From Streptomyces actinomycinicus (GTDB lineage: Bacteria > Actinomycetota > Actinomycetes > Streptomycetales > Streptomycetaceae): DNA of 64,000 nucleotides. The notes below the pieces were generated by a model. It was not told the origin of the DNA and made no database searches. It saw only the letters and a program-made list of their open reading frames with translations. Both the position numbers and the translations under genes were made by a program. Positions within the stretch are counted from its first letter, which is position 1. Each line of letters opens with the position of its first letter. Where the stretch lies: NCBI RefSeq assembly GCF_016741775.1, contig NZ_JAERRK010000021.1, positions 1 through 64,000 on the forward strand, written 5' to 3'. This document shows, piece by piece, positions 52,982 through 61,801 of the stretch.

Positions 52982-54069
52982 GCGCGCGGTACGGCGGCGG
53001 GCTGGTGCACCTGGCCGCCGCGCTCGATCACCCCCTCGTGCCCGACACCGTGTCCTGTATCGAACTGGCCCGGCTCGCCGAGCGCGGCGGACTGGACTTC
53101 GTGACGCTGGACGACTCCTTCGCCCCTTGGCCCGCGCCCGGCGCGCTCGGCCCGCTGTCCCGGGTGGCATCCGCGACACGGCGGATCGGGCTGGTGCCGA
53201 GGGTCGCAGCCGACGGCACGGACAACGGCGACGGCAACGGGGACGACAACGGCGACGGCACTGACAATGGCGACGGCAACGGTTTCGGTGCGGGCACCGG
53301 CACCGGTTTCGGCGTGGGCACCGGCACAGAACCGTTACGGACGTGGGCCGGTGCGGCCGGCCGGGGCGGTGCCGGTGCGGCCGGCCGGGCCGGTGCCGGT
53401 GTCGCGGGTCTGGACCCTGCGGGTGTGGCCGGCCCGGATCCGGGCAGGGTCGGCTGGCGTTTCGAGGGTGGCCTGCCACGGCCGCCGCAGGGGGACCAGG
53501 TCCGCGTAGTCGACGCCACCGACGCCCGGGCCCGGACGGTCGCCGCCCGGTACGCCGACGTGGCCCTCGTACGGGCCGCCACCCCGGCCTCGGCTGCCGA
53601 GACGCGGCATCTGCTGCGGGAGGAGGCACGCTCGTCCGGGCGGGCGCCCGGTGAACTGCGGGTGCTGGTGAGCCTGCTGGTCGATCTGGGCGACGGCGAG
53701 TACGCGGCCGAGCCGGGACGGGAGTTCCCCGTCGCCGGGCGGGGCCGGGAACCCGGGGAGGGCGGAGGCGGTCCCGGCGGCCGGCCGGCCGTGGAGGGCC
53801 CGCTGTACCGGGGCGGGCCGGTCGCTCTCGCGGAGCTGATCGCCGCCTGGCACGCGGACGGCGTCACCGACGGTTTCCACCTCGTACCGGTCGAACCGCG
53901 CCGGGACCTGGAGCGGCTCGTCAACGGCACGGTGGCCCTGCTCCAGCACCGTGGCCTGTTCCGCACCTTCTATCCGGGCAGCACCCTGCGCGAGCACCTG
54001 GGCCTGGGGAGCCGTTCGGCGGCCGGGGACCGGGGAAGCCGCCGCCGGTCGGCACCGGTACGCCCATGA
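52978..54069 (+). CDS. LLM-type flavin oxidoreductase with low-complexity insert
   Basis: 363 residues. The N-terminus (HLAAALDHPL, FVTLDDSFAPWPAPGALGP, RIGLVPRVA) and the C-terminus (ALAELIAAWHADGVTDGFHLVPVEPRRDL) match the bacterial luciferase-like family of FMN monooxygenases (NtaA/SnaA-type). In between, residues ~78-155 are low complexity: DGN/GTG repeats then RGGAGAAGRAGAG. Some active-site spacing is therefore changed. The GTG is coupled to the FAD-enzyme gene. Confidence 0.8.
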   Translation: MSARYGGGLVHLAAALDHPLVPDTVSCIELARLAERGGLDFVTLDDSFAPWPAPGALGPLSRVASATRRIGLVPRVAADGTDNGDGNGDDNGDGTDNGDGNGFGAGTGTGFGVGTGTEPLRTWAGAAGRGGAGAAGRAGAGVAGLDPAGVAGPDPGRVGWRFEGGLPRPPQGDQVRVVDATDARARTVAARYADVALVRAATPASAAETRHLLREEARSSGRAPGELRVLVSLLVDLGDGEYAAEPGREFPVAGRGREPGEGGGGPGGRPAVEGPLYRGGPVALAELIAAWHADGVTDGFHLVPVEPRRDLERLVNGTVALLQHRGLFRTFYPGSTLREHLGLGSRSAAGDRGSRRRSAPVRP

Positions 54070-54266
54070 GTGCCCTCCCCCTGCGGCGTTCGGGTGCTTC
54101 CGGGCCGACGGCCGAAAGGCACCCTTGTGCCGACCGGCCGTTCGGCCGAATACTCCCCCCAGCGCTTGTCAGGGGCATGCATATTTCGAATCCGGTCGGC
54201 TCCTGGCTGCGCCTCACGGGCCCCGACCCCACGCGGGCCCCCGACTTCCCTTGGAGGGAACGAAAC

Positions 54267-55166
54267 GTGAGGAACAAGCGCACCACTCCCCGCAGCGGCA
54301 CCGCCAGACGGACCCGGCTGACCGCCGTGGCCGCCGGCTTCCTGGCCGCAGCCGCGTTCGCCGCCCCCACCGCGAACGCCAGCGACGCCCACACGTTCAG
54401 CGCCGCCCAGCTCGCCAAGGCGAGCGACTCCGTCCTCAAGGCCGACGTCGCCGGTACGGCGTGGGCGGTGGACGGCAAGTCCGGCCGCGTCGTGGTCACC
54501 GTCGACAGCACGGTGTCCAAGGCCGAGATCGCCACGATCAAGAAGCGGGCCGGCACGAACGCCGGCGCGCTCGTCATCAAGCACACGCCGGGCAAGTTCA
54601 ACAAGCTGATCACCGGCGGCGACGCCATCTACGGCGGTCAGTACCGCTGCTCGCTCGGCTTCAACGTGCACAGCGGCAGCACGTACTACTTCCTGACCGC
54701 AGGCCACTGCGGCGAGGTCGCCTCGACCTGGTACAGCAACTCCAGCAAGACCACGGTGCTGGGCACCAACGTCGGCTACAGCTTCCCGGGCAACGACTTC
54801 GCGCTGGTCCGCTACACCAACTCCTCGATCGCGCACCCGAGCGCGGTCGGCAGCCAGACCATCAGCCGCGCGGCCACCCCGTCCGTGGGAACGACCGTCT
54901 ACCGGCGCGGATCCACCACCGGCACGCACAGCGGCCGGGTCACCGCGCTCAACGCCACCGTCAACTACGGCGGCGGTGACATCGTCTACGGCCTGATCCA
55001 GACCACGGTCTGCGCCGAGGGCGGCGACAGCGGCGGCCCGCTCTACTCCGGGTCCACCGCCTACGGTCTGACCTCCGGTGGCAGCGGCAACTGCACCTCC
55101 GGCGGCACGACCTTCTTCCAGCCGGTGACCGAGGCGCTGAGCTACTACGGCGTCACCCTGCCCTGA
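54267..55166 (+). CDS. Streptogrisin B-like secreted serine protease
   Basis: 299 residues, the length of the S. griseus protease B precursor. Signal peptide ~1-39, alpha-lytic-protease-type prodomain to ~114, and a mature enzyme of 185 residues starting ITGGDAIYGG. The S1 triad is in FLTAGHC, NDFALV and GDSGGP. Disulfide Cys pairs are conserved. It degrades protein outside the cell. GTG start follows GGAGGGA. Ends with a strong terminator. Confidence 0.93.
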   Translation: MRNKRTTPRSGTARRTRLTAVAAGFLAAAAFAAPTANASDAHTFSAAQLAKASDSVLKADVAGTAWAVDGKSGRVVVTVDSTVSKAEIATIKKRAGTNAGALVIKHTPGKFNKLITGGDAIYGGQYRCSLGFNVHSGSTYYFLTAGHCGEVASTWYSNSSKTTVLGTNVGYSFPGNDFALVRYTNSSIAHPSAVGSQTISRAATPSVGTTVYRRGSTTGTHSGRVTALNATVNYGGGDIVYGLIQTTVCAEGGDSGGPLYSGSTAYGLTSGGSGNCTSGGTTFFQPVTEALSYYGVTLP

Positions 55167-55188
55167 CACCTTCGCAGCCGGCACCGCC

Positions 55189-55221
55189 GAGCCCCCGCAC
55201 GCGCCCCGCGTGCGGGGGCTC
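55189..55221 (+). terminator. Intrinsic terminator after the first protease
   Basis: Perfect 14-bp stem GAGCCCCCGCACGC / GCGTGCGGGGGCTC with loop GCCCC, 23 bases after the stop codon. Confidence 0.9.
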
Positions 55222-55458
55222 CGTCGTGATGCGCACACCCTCAAGGGGGCGATTTTCAGCCAGGTCTGACGGGTGGGTGTGGTTACTTGTGCGTAGTTTG
55301 CAGCGGGGAAGAGGCGCGCAAGTCCTCTTCGCGCGCGTCCTGAAGTCGGCCTTGTGTGCTCCCCGCACGGTTCGGAAGAGTGGGCGCCCGTCAGTCAGCC
55401 TTTCGGCCCGTCGGGTCCCCACAACCTGCCCGGCCGACCCCCCACAGGAGGACGTGAG

Positions 55459-56541
55459 TTGAAGCACCGACGCATATCCGGGCGGCGGGCCGCCGTGGCC
55501 GGCGCGGGTATCGCCGCACTGGTCGCAGCGGGTGTCACCTTGCAGAGTGCGAACGCCAGCGAGCCCGCGAAGGCCGCTCCGCAGCTGCGCGTTCTGTCCG
55601 CTCCGGCGGCCGGGAAGCTCGCCGCCGGTCTCACCGGTGACCTCGGCGCCGGCGCCGCGGGCAGCTACTACGACGCCCGGACGAAGAACCTCGTCGTCAA
55701 CGTGCTCGACCAGGGCGCGGCACGGACCGTCGAGGCGGCCGGGGCGAAGGCCAGAATCGTCGCCCACTCGCTCGCCGAACTCGGTGCGGCGCGCGCGACC
55801 CTGCAGCGGGACGCGGCCGTACCGGGTACCTCGTGGGCCACCGACCCGGTCGGCAACAAGGTCGTCGTCACCGCCGACCGGACGGTGTCCGGCACCGAGT
55901 GGGCCACGCTGAGCAAGGTGGTGGACGGGCTCGGCGGCAAGGCCGAGCTGAAGCGGTCGCGCGGGGAGTTCAAGCCCTTCATCGCCGGCGGCGACGCCAT
56001 CACCGGTTCCGGTGGGCGCTGCTCGCTCGGCTTCAACGTGGTCAAGGACGGGCAGCCGTACTTCCTGACCGCCGGGCACTGCACCGAGTCCATCTCCAGC
56101 TGGTCGGACTCCTCCGGCCGGACCATCGGCACGAACGAGCGGTCCAGCTTCCCGGGCAACGACTTCGGCCTGGTCAAGTACACGGCTCAGGTGGACCACC
56201 CCAGCGAGGTCGACCTCTACGACGGCTCCGCCCAGAAGATCACCGGGGCCGCCGAGGCGACCGTCGGCATGAAGGTCACCCGCAGCGGCTCGACCACGCG
56301 GGTGCACTCCGGCACGGTCACCGGCCTGAACGCCACCGTGAACTACTCCGAGGGCACGGTCACCGGTCTGATCCAGACCGATGTGTGCGCCGAGCCCGGG
56401 GACAGTGGTGGCTCGCTGTTCTCCGGGAGCAGCGCCATCGGGCTGACGTCCGGGGGGAGCGGTGACTGCGCCTCCGGCGGGGAGACGTTCTTCCAGCCCG
56501 TGACCGAGGCCCTGTCCGCCACGGGGTCCCGGATCGGCTGA
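55459..56541 (+). CDS. Streptogrisin D-like secreted serine protease
   Basis: 360 residues. Signal peptide of ~33 residues, a longer prodomain than its neighbour (to ~174), and a mature S1 domain starting IAGGDAITGS, with triad in FLTAGHC, NDFGLV and GDSGGS. The long prodomain resembles streptogrisin D-type precursors. The start is a TTG with AGGAGG seven bases upstream. It is a divergent tandem paralogue of the preceding gene. A terminator follows. Confidence 0.92.
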   Translation: MKHRRISGRRAAVAGAGIAALVAAGVTLQSANASEPAKAAPQLRVLSAPAAGKLAAGLTGDLGAGAAGSYYDARTKNLVVNVLDQGAARTVEAAGAKARIVAHSLAELGAARATLQRDAAVPGTSWATDPVGNKVVVTADRTVSGTEWATLSKVVDGLGGKAELKRSRGEFKPFIAGGDAITGSGGRCSLGFNVVKDGQPYFLTAGHCTESISSWSDSSGRTIGTNERSSFPGNDFGLVKYTAQVDHPSEVDLYDGSAQKITGAAEATVGMKVTRSGSTTRVHSGTVTGLNATVNYSEGTVTGLIQTDVCAEPGDSGGSLFSGSSAIGLTSGGSGDCASGGETFFQPVTEALSATGSRIG

Positions 56542-56557
56542 TCCGTCTGTTCGCGCA

Positions 56558-56590
56558 AAGCTCCGTCCCGGACCGTCCGGGGCGGGGCTT
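56558..56590 (+). terminator. Intrinsic terminator after the second protease
   Basis: Stem AAGCTCCGTCCCGGAC / GTCCGGGGCGGGGCTT, 16 bp with two G-U pairs in the transcript. Confidence 0.8.
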
Positions 56591-56733
56591 CCGCGTTTCC
56601 CGGGCGCGGGGGCTCGCCGCGACGCGGGTGGCGGGTGCCGGTCGCGGAAGCGGGATGCGCGGCTCGCGCCGTGTCGCCGTGTCACGTGTCGCCGTGGGGA
56701 AGTTTGCGCAGGTGGGAGGCCCTATCGCAGATG

Positions 56734-56749
56734 TCGTACACACGTTCGA
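56734..56749 (+). promoter_or_regulatory. LexA-like (SOS) box 1 upstream of imuC
   Basis: TCGTACACACGTTCGA matches the actinobacterial SOS consensus TCGAAC-N4-GTTCGA at 11 of 12 informative bases (T for A in the left arm). Confidence 0.75.
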
Positions 56750-56778
56750 GAATGGGGGTATGGTGGGGGTGGGGGAGT

Positions 56779-56794
56779 TGGAACTGATGTTCGA
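56779..56794 (+). promoter_or_regulatory. LexA-like (SOS) box 2 upstream of imuC
   Basis: TGGAACTGATGTTCGA matches TCGAAC-N4-GTTCGA at 11 of 12 informative bases (G for C). Its centre is 45 bp from that of box 1. Confidence 0.7.
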
Positions 56795-56829
56795 GAGTCG
56801 TTCGGGGCTCACAAGTGCGGGAGGTGTGT

Positions 56830-59800
56830 GTGCCGGGCTTCGCGCATCTGCACACCGTCTCCGGGTTCTCCCTGAGGTACGGGGCGTCTCATCCGGAGCG
56901 GCTGGCCGAGCGTGCCTCCGAGCGGGGCATGGACGCCCTCGCCCTGACCGATCGCGACACCCTCGCCGGCGCGGTGCGCTTCGCCAAGGCCTGTGCCGGG
57001 GTGGGCGTCCGTCCGCTCTTCGGGGTGGACCTGGCGGTGGCGGCGCGGGAGGCCGTACGGCCCGAGCGGCGGCGGACGCCGGTGCGCGGTGGTGCCTTCG
57101 TGGACGAGTCGGCTCCCCGGGTGACCTTCCTCGCCGGGGACGGCGCCCGCGGGTGGGCCGAGCTGTGCCGGCTGGTCTCCGCGGCACATGCGGACGGGGG
57201 GACTCCGCTGCTCCCCTGGGCCGAGCACCGGGGGGACGGCCTGGTGGTGCTGCTCGGGCCGGGATCGGACGTGGGGCGTGCCCTGGCCGCCGGGCGGCCC
57301 GACCGGGCGGCGGCACTGCTGGGCCCGTGGCGCGAGGTCTACGGTGACGCGCTGCGGCTGGAGGCCGTCTGGCACGGTCGTACCGGCACCGGGGCCGGTT
57401 CCCTGCGGCTCGCCGCCCGTACCGTGGGCTTCGCCGCCGAGCAGGGGGTCCGGCCGGTGCTCGGCAACGCCGTCCGGTACGCCGACCCCGGGCAGGGGCC
57501 GGTCGCCGACGTGCTGGATGCCGCGCGGCGCCTGGTGCCGATCGACCCCCGCGGGGAGCTGGACTCCGGCGAGGCCTGGCTGAAGGACGCGCCGGCCATG
57601 CTGCGGGTCGCCGAGCGGGTCGTGGAGGCCGCCGGGTACCGGAGGGACACCGCTCACCAGCTGCTGGAGCAGACCCTGGCCGTGGCCGCCGAGTGCCGGG
57701 TCGACCCCGAGGGCGACCTGGGCATCGGCAGCGTCCACTTCCCCGAGCCGCACCTCGTCGGCGCCGGCCGGCGCACCGCCCAGCGGACGCTCGCCTCGCG
57801 TGCGACGGCCGGGATGCTGCGGCTCGGGTACGGCACCCGGCGTGCGTACTGGGAGCGGATGCACCATGAACTGGACATCATCGCCCACCACGGATTCGCC
57901 TCGTACTTCCTGACGGTCGCCCAAGTGGTCGACGACGTAAGAAAGATGGGGATCCGGGTGGCCGCGCGTGGCTCCGGGGCCGGATCGCTCGTCAACCATC
58001 TGCTCGGGATCGCGCACGCCGATCCGGTCGAGCACGGGCTGCTGATGGAGCGCTTCCTGTCCAAGGAGCGCGTCGTGCTGCCCGACATCGACATCGACGT
58101 GGAATCCGCGCGGCGGCTCGAGGTGTACCGGGCGATCATCGGCCGGTTCGGTACGGAGCGGGTGGCGACCGTCTCCATGCCGGAGACCTACCGGGTGCGG
58201 CACGCGATCCGTGACGTGGGTGCCGCACTGTCCATGGACCCGGCCGAGATCGACCGGGTGGCCAAGTCGTTCCCGCACATCCGGGCGCGTGATGCCCGTG
58301 CGGCGCTGGAGGAGCTGCCCGAGCTGAAGCGGCTCGCGGGGGAGAAGGAGAAGTACGGCAGGTTGTGGGAGCTGGTGGAGGCGCTCGACGCCCTGCCGCG
58401 CGGAATCGCCATGCACCCGTGCGGGGTGCTCCTGTCCGACGCCTCCCTGCTCGCCCGTACGCCGGTGGTGCCGACCAGCGGTGAGGGGCTGCCCATGTCG
58501 CAGTTCGACAAGGAGGACGTGGAGGACCTCGGGCTGCTCAAGCTGGACGTGCTGGGCGTGCGGATGCAGTCGGCGATGGCGCACGCGGTCGCCGAGGTGG
58601 AGCGGGTGGCCGGGGAGCGGATCGACCTGGACGCGGTGCCGGCCGGGGACCCGGAGACGTACCGGCTGATCCGGTCCACCGAGACGCTGGGGTGCTTCCA
58701 GATCGAGTCGCCGGGACAGCGGGACCTGGTGGGCCGGCTCCAGCCGAGCACCTTCCACGACCTGGTCGTGGACATCTCCCTGTTCCGGCCCGGGCCGGTC
58801 GCCGCCGACATGGTGCGGCCGTTCATCGAGGCGCGGCACGGGCGGGCGCCCGTGCGCTACCCGCACCCGGACCTGGAGGAGTCGCTGAAGGGGACGTACG
58901 GGGTCGTCGTCTTCCACGAGCAGGTCATCGACATCGTCGCCGTCATGACCGGCTGCGGCCGGGGTGAGGCCGACCGGGTGCGGCGCGGGCTGTCGGACCC
59001 GGAGTCGCAGGGGCGGATCAAGGTGTGGTTCGCGCAGCAGGCCGCGGCCAGGGGGTACGGCGCGGAGACGATCCAGCGGACCTGGGAGATCGTGGAGGCC
59101 TTCGGGTCCTACGGCTTCTGCAAGGCGCATGCCGTGGCCTTCGCCGTGCCCACCTACCAGTCGGCCTGGCTGAAGGCGCATCACCCGGCCGCCTTCTACG
59201 CGGGGCTGCTCACGCACGACCCCGGGATGTACCCGAAGCGGCTGCTGCTGGCCGACGCCCGGCGGCGCGGGGTGCCGATCCTGCCGCTGGACGTGAACGT
59301 CTCCGGGGTCGCACACAGGATCGAACTGGTGTCTGAATCCAAGGGGGTGTGGGGGCTGCGGCTCGCCCTGTCCGACGTGCACGGCATCAGCGAGGCCGAG
59401 GCGAAGCGGATCGCGGACGGGCAGCCGTACGCCTCCCTGCTGGACTTCTGGGAGCGGGCCCGGCCCAACCGGCCGCTCGCGGGACGGCTCGCCCAGGTGG
59501 GCGCGCTGGACGCGTTCGGCGCCAACCGGCGCGATCTGCAACTGCACCTGACCGAGCTGCACCGGGGTGCCCGGGGCGGTGGCGGCGGGCAGCTCCCGAT
59601 GGCGGGCGGCCGGAAGACCGCGCCGGCCGGCCTGCCGGACCTGACGTCGGCGGAGAAGCTCAGTGCCGAGCTGGGCGTGCTGTCCATGGACGCCTCGCGC
59701 AACCTGATGGACGACCACCGGGAGTTCCTCGAGGAACTGGGCGTGGTCTCCGCGCGCCGGCTGCGCGAGGCCCGGCACGGTGAGGCCGTGCTGGTCGCGG

Positions 59801-60411
59801 GCGCCAAGGCGGCCACCCAGACCCCGCCGATCCGTTCCGGCAAGCGGGTCATCTTCTCCACCCTGGACGACGGTACGGGCCTGGTCGACCTCGCGTTCTT
59901 CGACGACTCGCACGACGCCTGCGCCCACACCGTCTTCCACTCCTGGCTGCTGCTGGTGCGCGGAGTGGTGCAGCGGCGCGGCCCGCGCAGTCTGAGCGTG
60001 GTCGGCTCCGCCGCCTGGAACCTCGCCGAACTGGTCGACGTGCGGCACGAGGAGGGGCTCGACGGGGTCGCGGCCCGCCTGGCCGGAGCCGACGGCTCGG
60101 CGGGGGACGGGCCGTCGGCACGGAACGGGTCGTCGGCGGGGGACGGGTCGGGGAACGGTCCGTCGGTGGGGGACGGTTCGTCGGCGGGAGACGGCGGCGG
60201 ACCCTCCCGGGCCCGGCTCGCCGGTTCCGACGGGCTGCCCGCGCCGGCCGGTTCCGCGGCCCGGGACCCGATGGAGGGCCGGACGATCCGCATGCCCACG
60301 GGGTACGAGATGCACCCCTGGGCCGATCTGCGGCCCGCCGGCGAGGACGCCGCGCAAGGGCCCGCGGCGATACGGAAGTTGTGGCACCAGAGTCCGGGGA
60401 GTGCGGGATGA
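56830..60411 (+). CDS. imuC: Error-prone DNA polymerase ImuC (DnaE2)
   Basis: 1193 residues. Family-C DNA polymerase alpha subunit. The PHP domain begins PGFAHLHTVSGFSLRYGASH; the polymerase catalytic Asp motif is LPDIDIDVESARR near residue 418, with GSGAGSLVNHLLGIAHADPVEH before it. The C-terminal part has helix-hairpin-helix and OB-fold segments. It should copy damaged DNA after SOS induction. The GTG at 56830 has GGGAGG six bases upstream; a GTG at 56815 is less good. The stop overlaps imuB (ATGA). Confidence 0.92.
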   Translation: MPGFAHLHTVSGFSLRYGASHPERLAERASERGMDALALTDRDTLAGAVRFAKACAGVGVRPLFGVDLAVAAREAVRPERRRTPVRGGAFVDESAPRVTFLAGDGARGWAELCRLVSAAHADGGTPLLPWAEHRGDGLVVLLGPGSDVGRALAAGRPDRAAALLGPWREVYGDALRLEAVWHGRTGTGAGSLRLAARTVGFAAEQGVRPVLGNAVRYADPGQGPVADVLDAARRLVPIDPRGELDSGEAWLKDAPAMLRVAERVVEAAGYRRDTAHQLLEQTLAVAAECRVDPEGDLGIGSVHFPEPHLVGAGRRTAQRTLASRATAGMLRLGYGTRRAYWERMHHELDIIAHHGFASYFLTVAQVVDDVRKMGIRVAARGSGAGSLVNHLLGIAHADPVEHGLLMERFLSKERVVLPDIDIDVESARRLEVYRAIIGRFGTERVATVSMPETYRVRHAIRDVGAALSMDPAEIDRVAKSFPHIRARDARAALEELPELKRLAGEKEKYGRLWELVEALDALPRGIAMHPCGVLLSDASLLARTPVVPTSGEGLPMSQFDKEDVEDLGLLKLDVLGVRMQSAMAHAVAEVERVAGERIDLDAVPAGDPETYRLIRSTETLGCFQIESPGQRDLVGRLQPSTFHDLVVDISLFRPGPVAADMVRPFIEARHGRAPVRYPHPDLEESLKGTYGVVVFHEQVIDIVAVMTGCGRGEADRVRRGLSDPESQGRIKVWFAQQAAARGYGAETIQRTWEIVEAFGSYGFCKAHAVAFAVPTYQSAWLKAHHPAAFYAGLLTHDPGMYPKRLLLADARRRGVPILPLDVNVSGVAHRIELVSESKGVWGLRLALSDVHGISEAEAKRIADGQPYASLLDFWERARPNRPLAGRLAQVGALDAFGANRRDLQLHLTELHRGARGGGGGQLPMAGGRKTAPAGLPDLTSAEKLSAELGVLSMDASRNLMDDHREFLEELGVVSARRLREARHGEAVLVAGAKAATQTPPIRSGKRVIFSTLDDGTGLVDLAFFDDSHDACAHTVFHSWLLLVRGVVQRRGPRSLSVVGSAAWNLAELVDVRHEEGLDGVAARLAGADGSAGDGPSARNGSSAGDGSGNGPSVGDGSSAGDGGGPSRARLAGSDGLPAPAGSAARDPMEGRTIRMPTGYEMHPWADLRPAGEDAAQGPAAIRKLWHQSPGSAG

Positions 60412-61382
60412 CCATCCTCTGTGTACGTTTCCAGCTGCCGCCGATGTACGAGGCGGCCCTGCCGGGACTGCTCGGCCTCCTCGAGGAGTTCACCCCGGTC
60501 GTGGAGGCGCTGCCACCGGACGGGGGGCTGGCCGATCTGCGCGGCGCCGAGCGGTACTTCGGGCGCAGCGCGGTGGAGCTGGCCTCGGTGCTCCGGGTGC
60601 GGGCCCTCGCGCGGTACGGCGTCGACTGCGTGATCGGCGCCGGACCAGGGCCGATGCTGGCCCGCGTGGCGCTGCGCGCCGCCCGGCCCGGGGTGACCTG
60701 CGCGGTGCCCGAGGACCCGGACGGCATCGCGGAGTTCCTCGCCGGGCGGCCGGTGTCCGTGCTGCCCGGCATCGGCGCGGCGACCGCCCGCACCTTGAAC
60801 GAGTACGGCCTGGACACCCTGGGCCGGGTCGCCGCCGCGCCGCTGTCCACGCTCCAGCGGCTGGTCGGGGCGAAGGCGGGCCGGGAGCTGCGCGAGAAGG
60901 CGAGCGGCATCGACCGCGGCCGGGTCGTCCCGAACGCCGTCGCGCGGTCGCTGGTGACGGAACGGGCCTTCGGCATCGACGAGCTGGACCCCGGCCGGCA
61001 CCGCAAGGCGCTGCTGTCGGCAGCCGAGGAGATCGGTGTCCGGCTGCGCGCGGTGGAGAAGGTCTGCCGCACCCTGACCCTCACCGTGCGGTACGCCGAC
61101 CGGTCCTCGACCACCCGCAGCCGCACTCTGAAGGAGCCGACCGCGCACTCGGCGGCCCTGACGAAGGCGGCCTACGGCATGTACGAGGCGCTCGGCCTGC
61201 AGCGCGCCCGGGTCCGCGCGCTCGTCCTGCGCGCCGAGGGCCTGGGCCCCGCCGATCAGGCTTCCTGCCAGCTCACCTTCGATCCCGTGGACGAGAAGGT
61301 CCGCAGGATCGAGGAGGTCGCGGACCGCGCGCGGGCCAGGTTCGGGCCGCGGGCGGTGATGCCGGGCGCGCTGGCGGCGTGA
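60408..61382 (+). CDS. imuB: Y-family-like mutasome protein ImuB
   Basis: 324 residues. It has the palm, finger and little-finger layout of DinB-type polymerases, with the helix-hairpin-helix LPGIGAATARTLNEYGLDTLG. The first catalytic segment reads TILCVRFQLPP (no DMD) and the second VEALPPDGGLADLRGAE, where the usual Asp-Glu is Asp-Gly. It is thus probably non-catalytic, as for ImuB, which recruits ImuC to the beta clamp. It starts inside the imuC stop, so the pair is coupled. No imuA-like gene is adjacent. Confidence 0.88.
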   Translation: MTILCVRFQLPPMYEAALPGLLGLLEEFTPVVEALPPDGGLADLRGAERYFGRSAVELASVLRVRALARYGVDCVIGAGPGPMLARVALRAARPGVTCAVPEDPDGIAEFLAGRPVSVLPGIGAATARTLNEYGLDTLGRVAAAPLSTLQRLVGAKAGRELREKASGIDRGRVVPNAVARSLVTERAFGIDELDPGRHRKALLSAAEEIGVRLRAVEKVCRTLTLTVRYADRSSTTRSRTLKEPTAHSAALTKAAYGMYEALGLQRARVRALVLRAEGLGPADQASCQLTFDPVDEKVRRIEEVADRARARFGPRAVMPGALAA

Positions 61383-61399
61383 CCCGGGCCGCCCGAGCC

Positions 61400-61774
61400 T
61401 CAGTTGGCCCAGGGCGGAGTGAGGGTCGTGCCGTCGGTGAGCTGTGCCTCCAGGCCGACGGAGGTGGTGACCCAGGAGATCGCGGTGTGGTCGGTGGGGT
61501 TCTCGACGGTCAGGGTGGCACCGGGGTTGATGATCACCGTGTCGCCGGCCGAGATGCGCTCGGCGCGGCCGTCGAGGGTGATCAGCAGTTCGCCGACGAG
61601 CAGAAGGAAGATCTCCTCCCGGCTGACGGTGTGGGCGGGTGCCCTGGTCCCGGCCGGGATCTCGCCGCGCCAGGCGCACAGCTCCTTGCTGCCGGAGCGC
61701 GGGGTGGCGTACGAGACGAAGCGGGCTCCGTGGATCTCATGGGTCACGGCCTGCGAGGAGCGGACGACGGGCAT
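61400..61774 (-). CDS. Cupin-domain protein
   Basis: 124 residues. A single small cupin barrel: GEIPAGTRAPAHTVSREEIFLLLVGEL holds the first metal motif with His and Glu, and GDTVIINPGATLTVENPTDH the second. It may be a small-molecule sensor or enzyme of the quercetinase/pirin type; no substrate can be assigned. The ATG at 61774 follows GGAG on the minus strand. It is divergent from a MarR gene with an operator array between them, so it is probably the target. Confidence 0.85.
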   Translation of the reverse strand: MPVVRSSQAVTHEIHGARFVSYATPRSGSKELCAWRGEIPAGTRAPAHTVSREEIFLLLVGELLITLDGRAERISAGDTVIINPGATLTVENPTDHTAISWVTTSVGLEAQLTDGTTLTPPWAN

Positions 61775-61801
61775 GGGTGATCTCCGTTCGTGAAGACAAC
61801 T

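Noticed and set aside
50836..54069. A 1077-residue plus-strand frame merging the peptide, FAD and LLM regions.
   Set aside because: Over the first two genes the translation is a nonsense Arg/Pro/Gly string; only its last part is the LLM gene.
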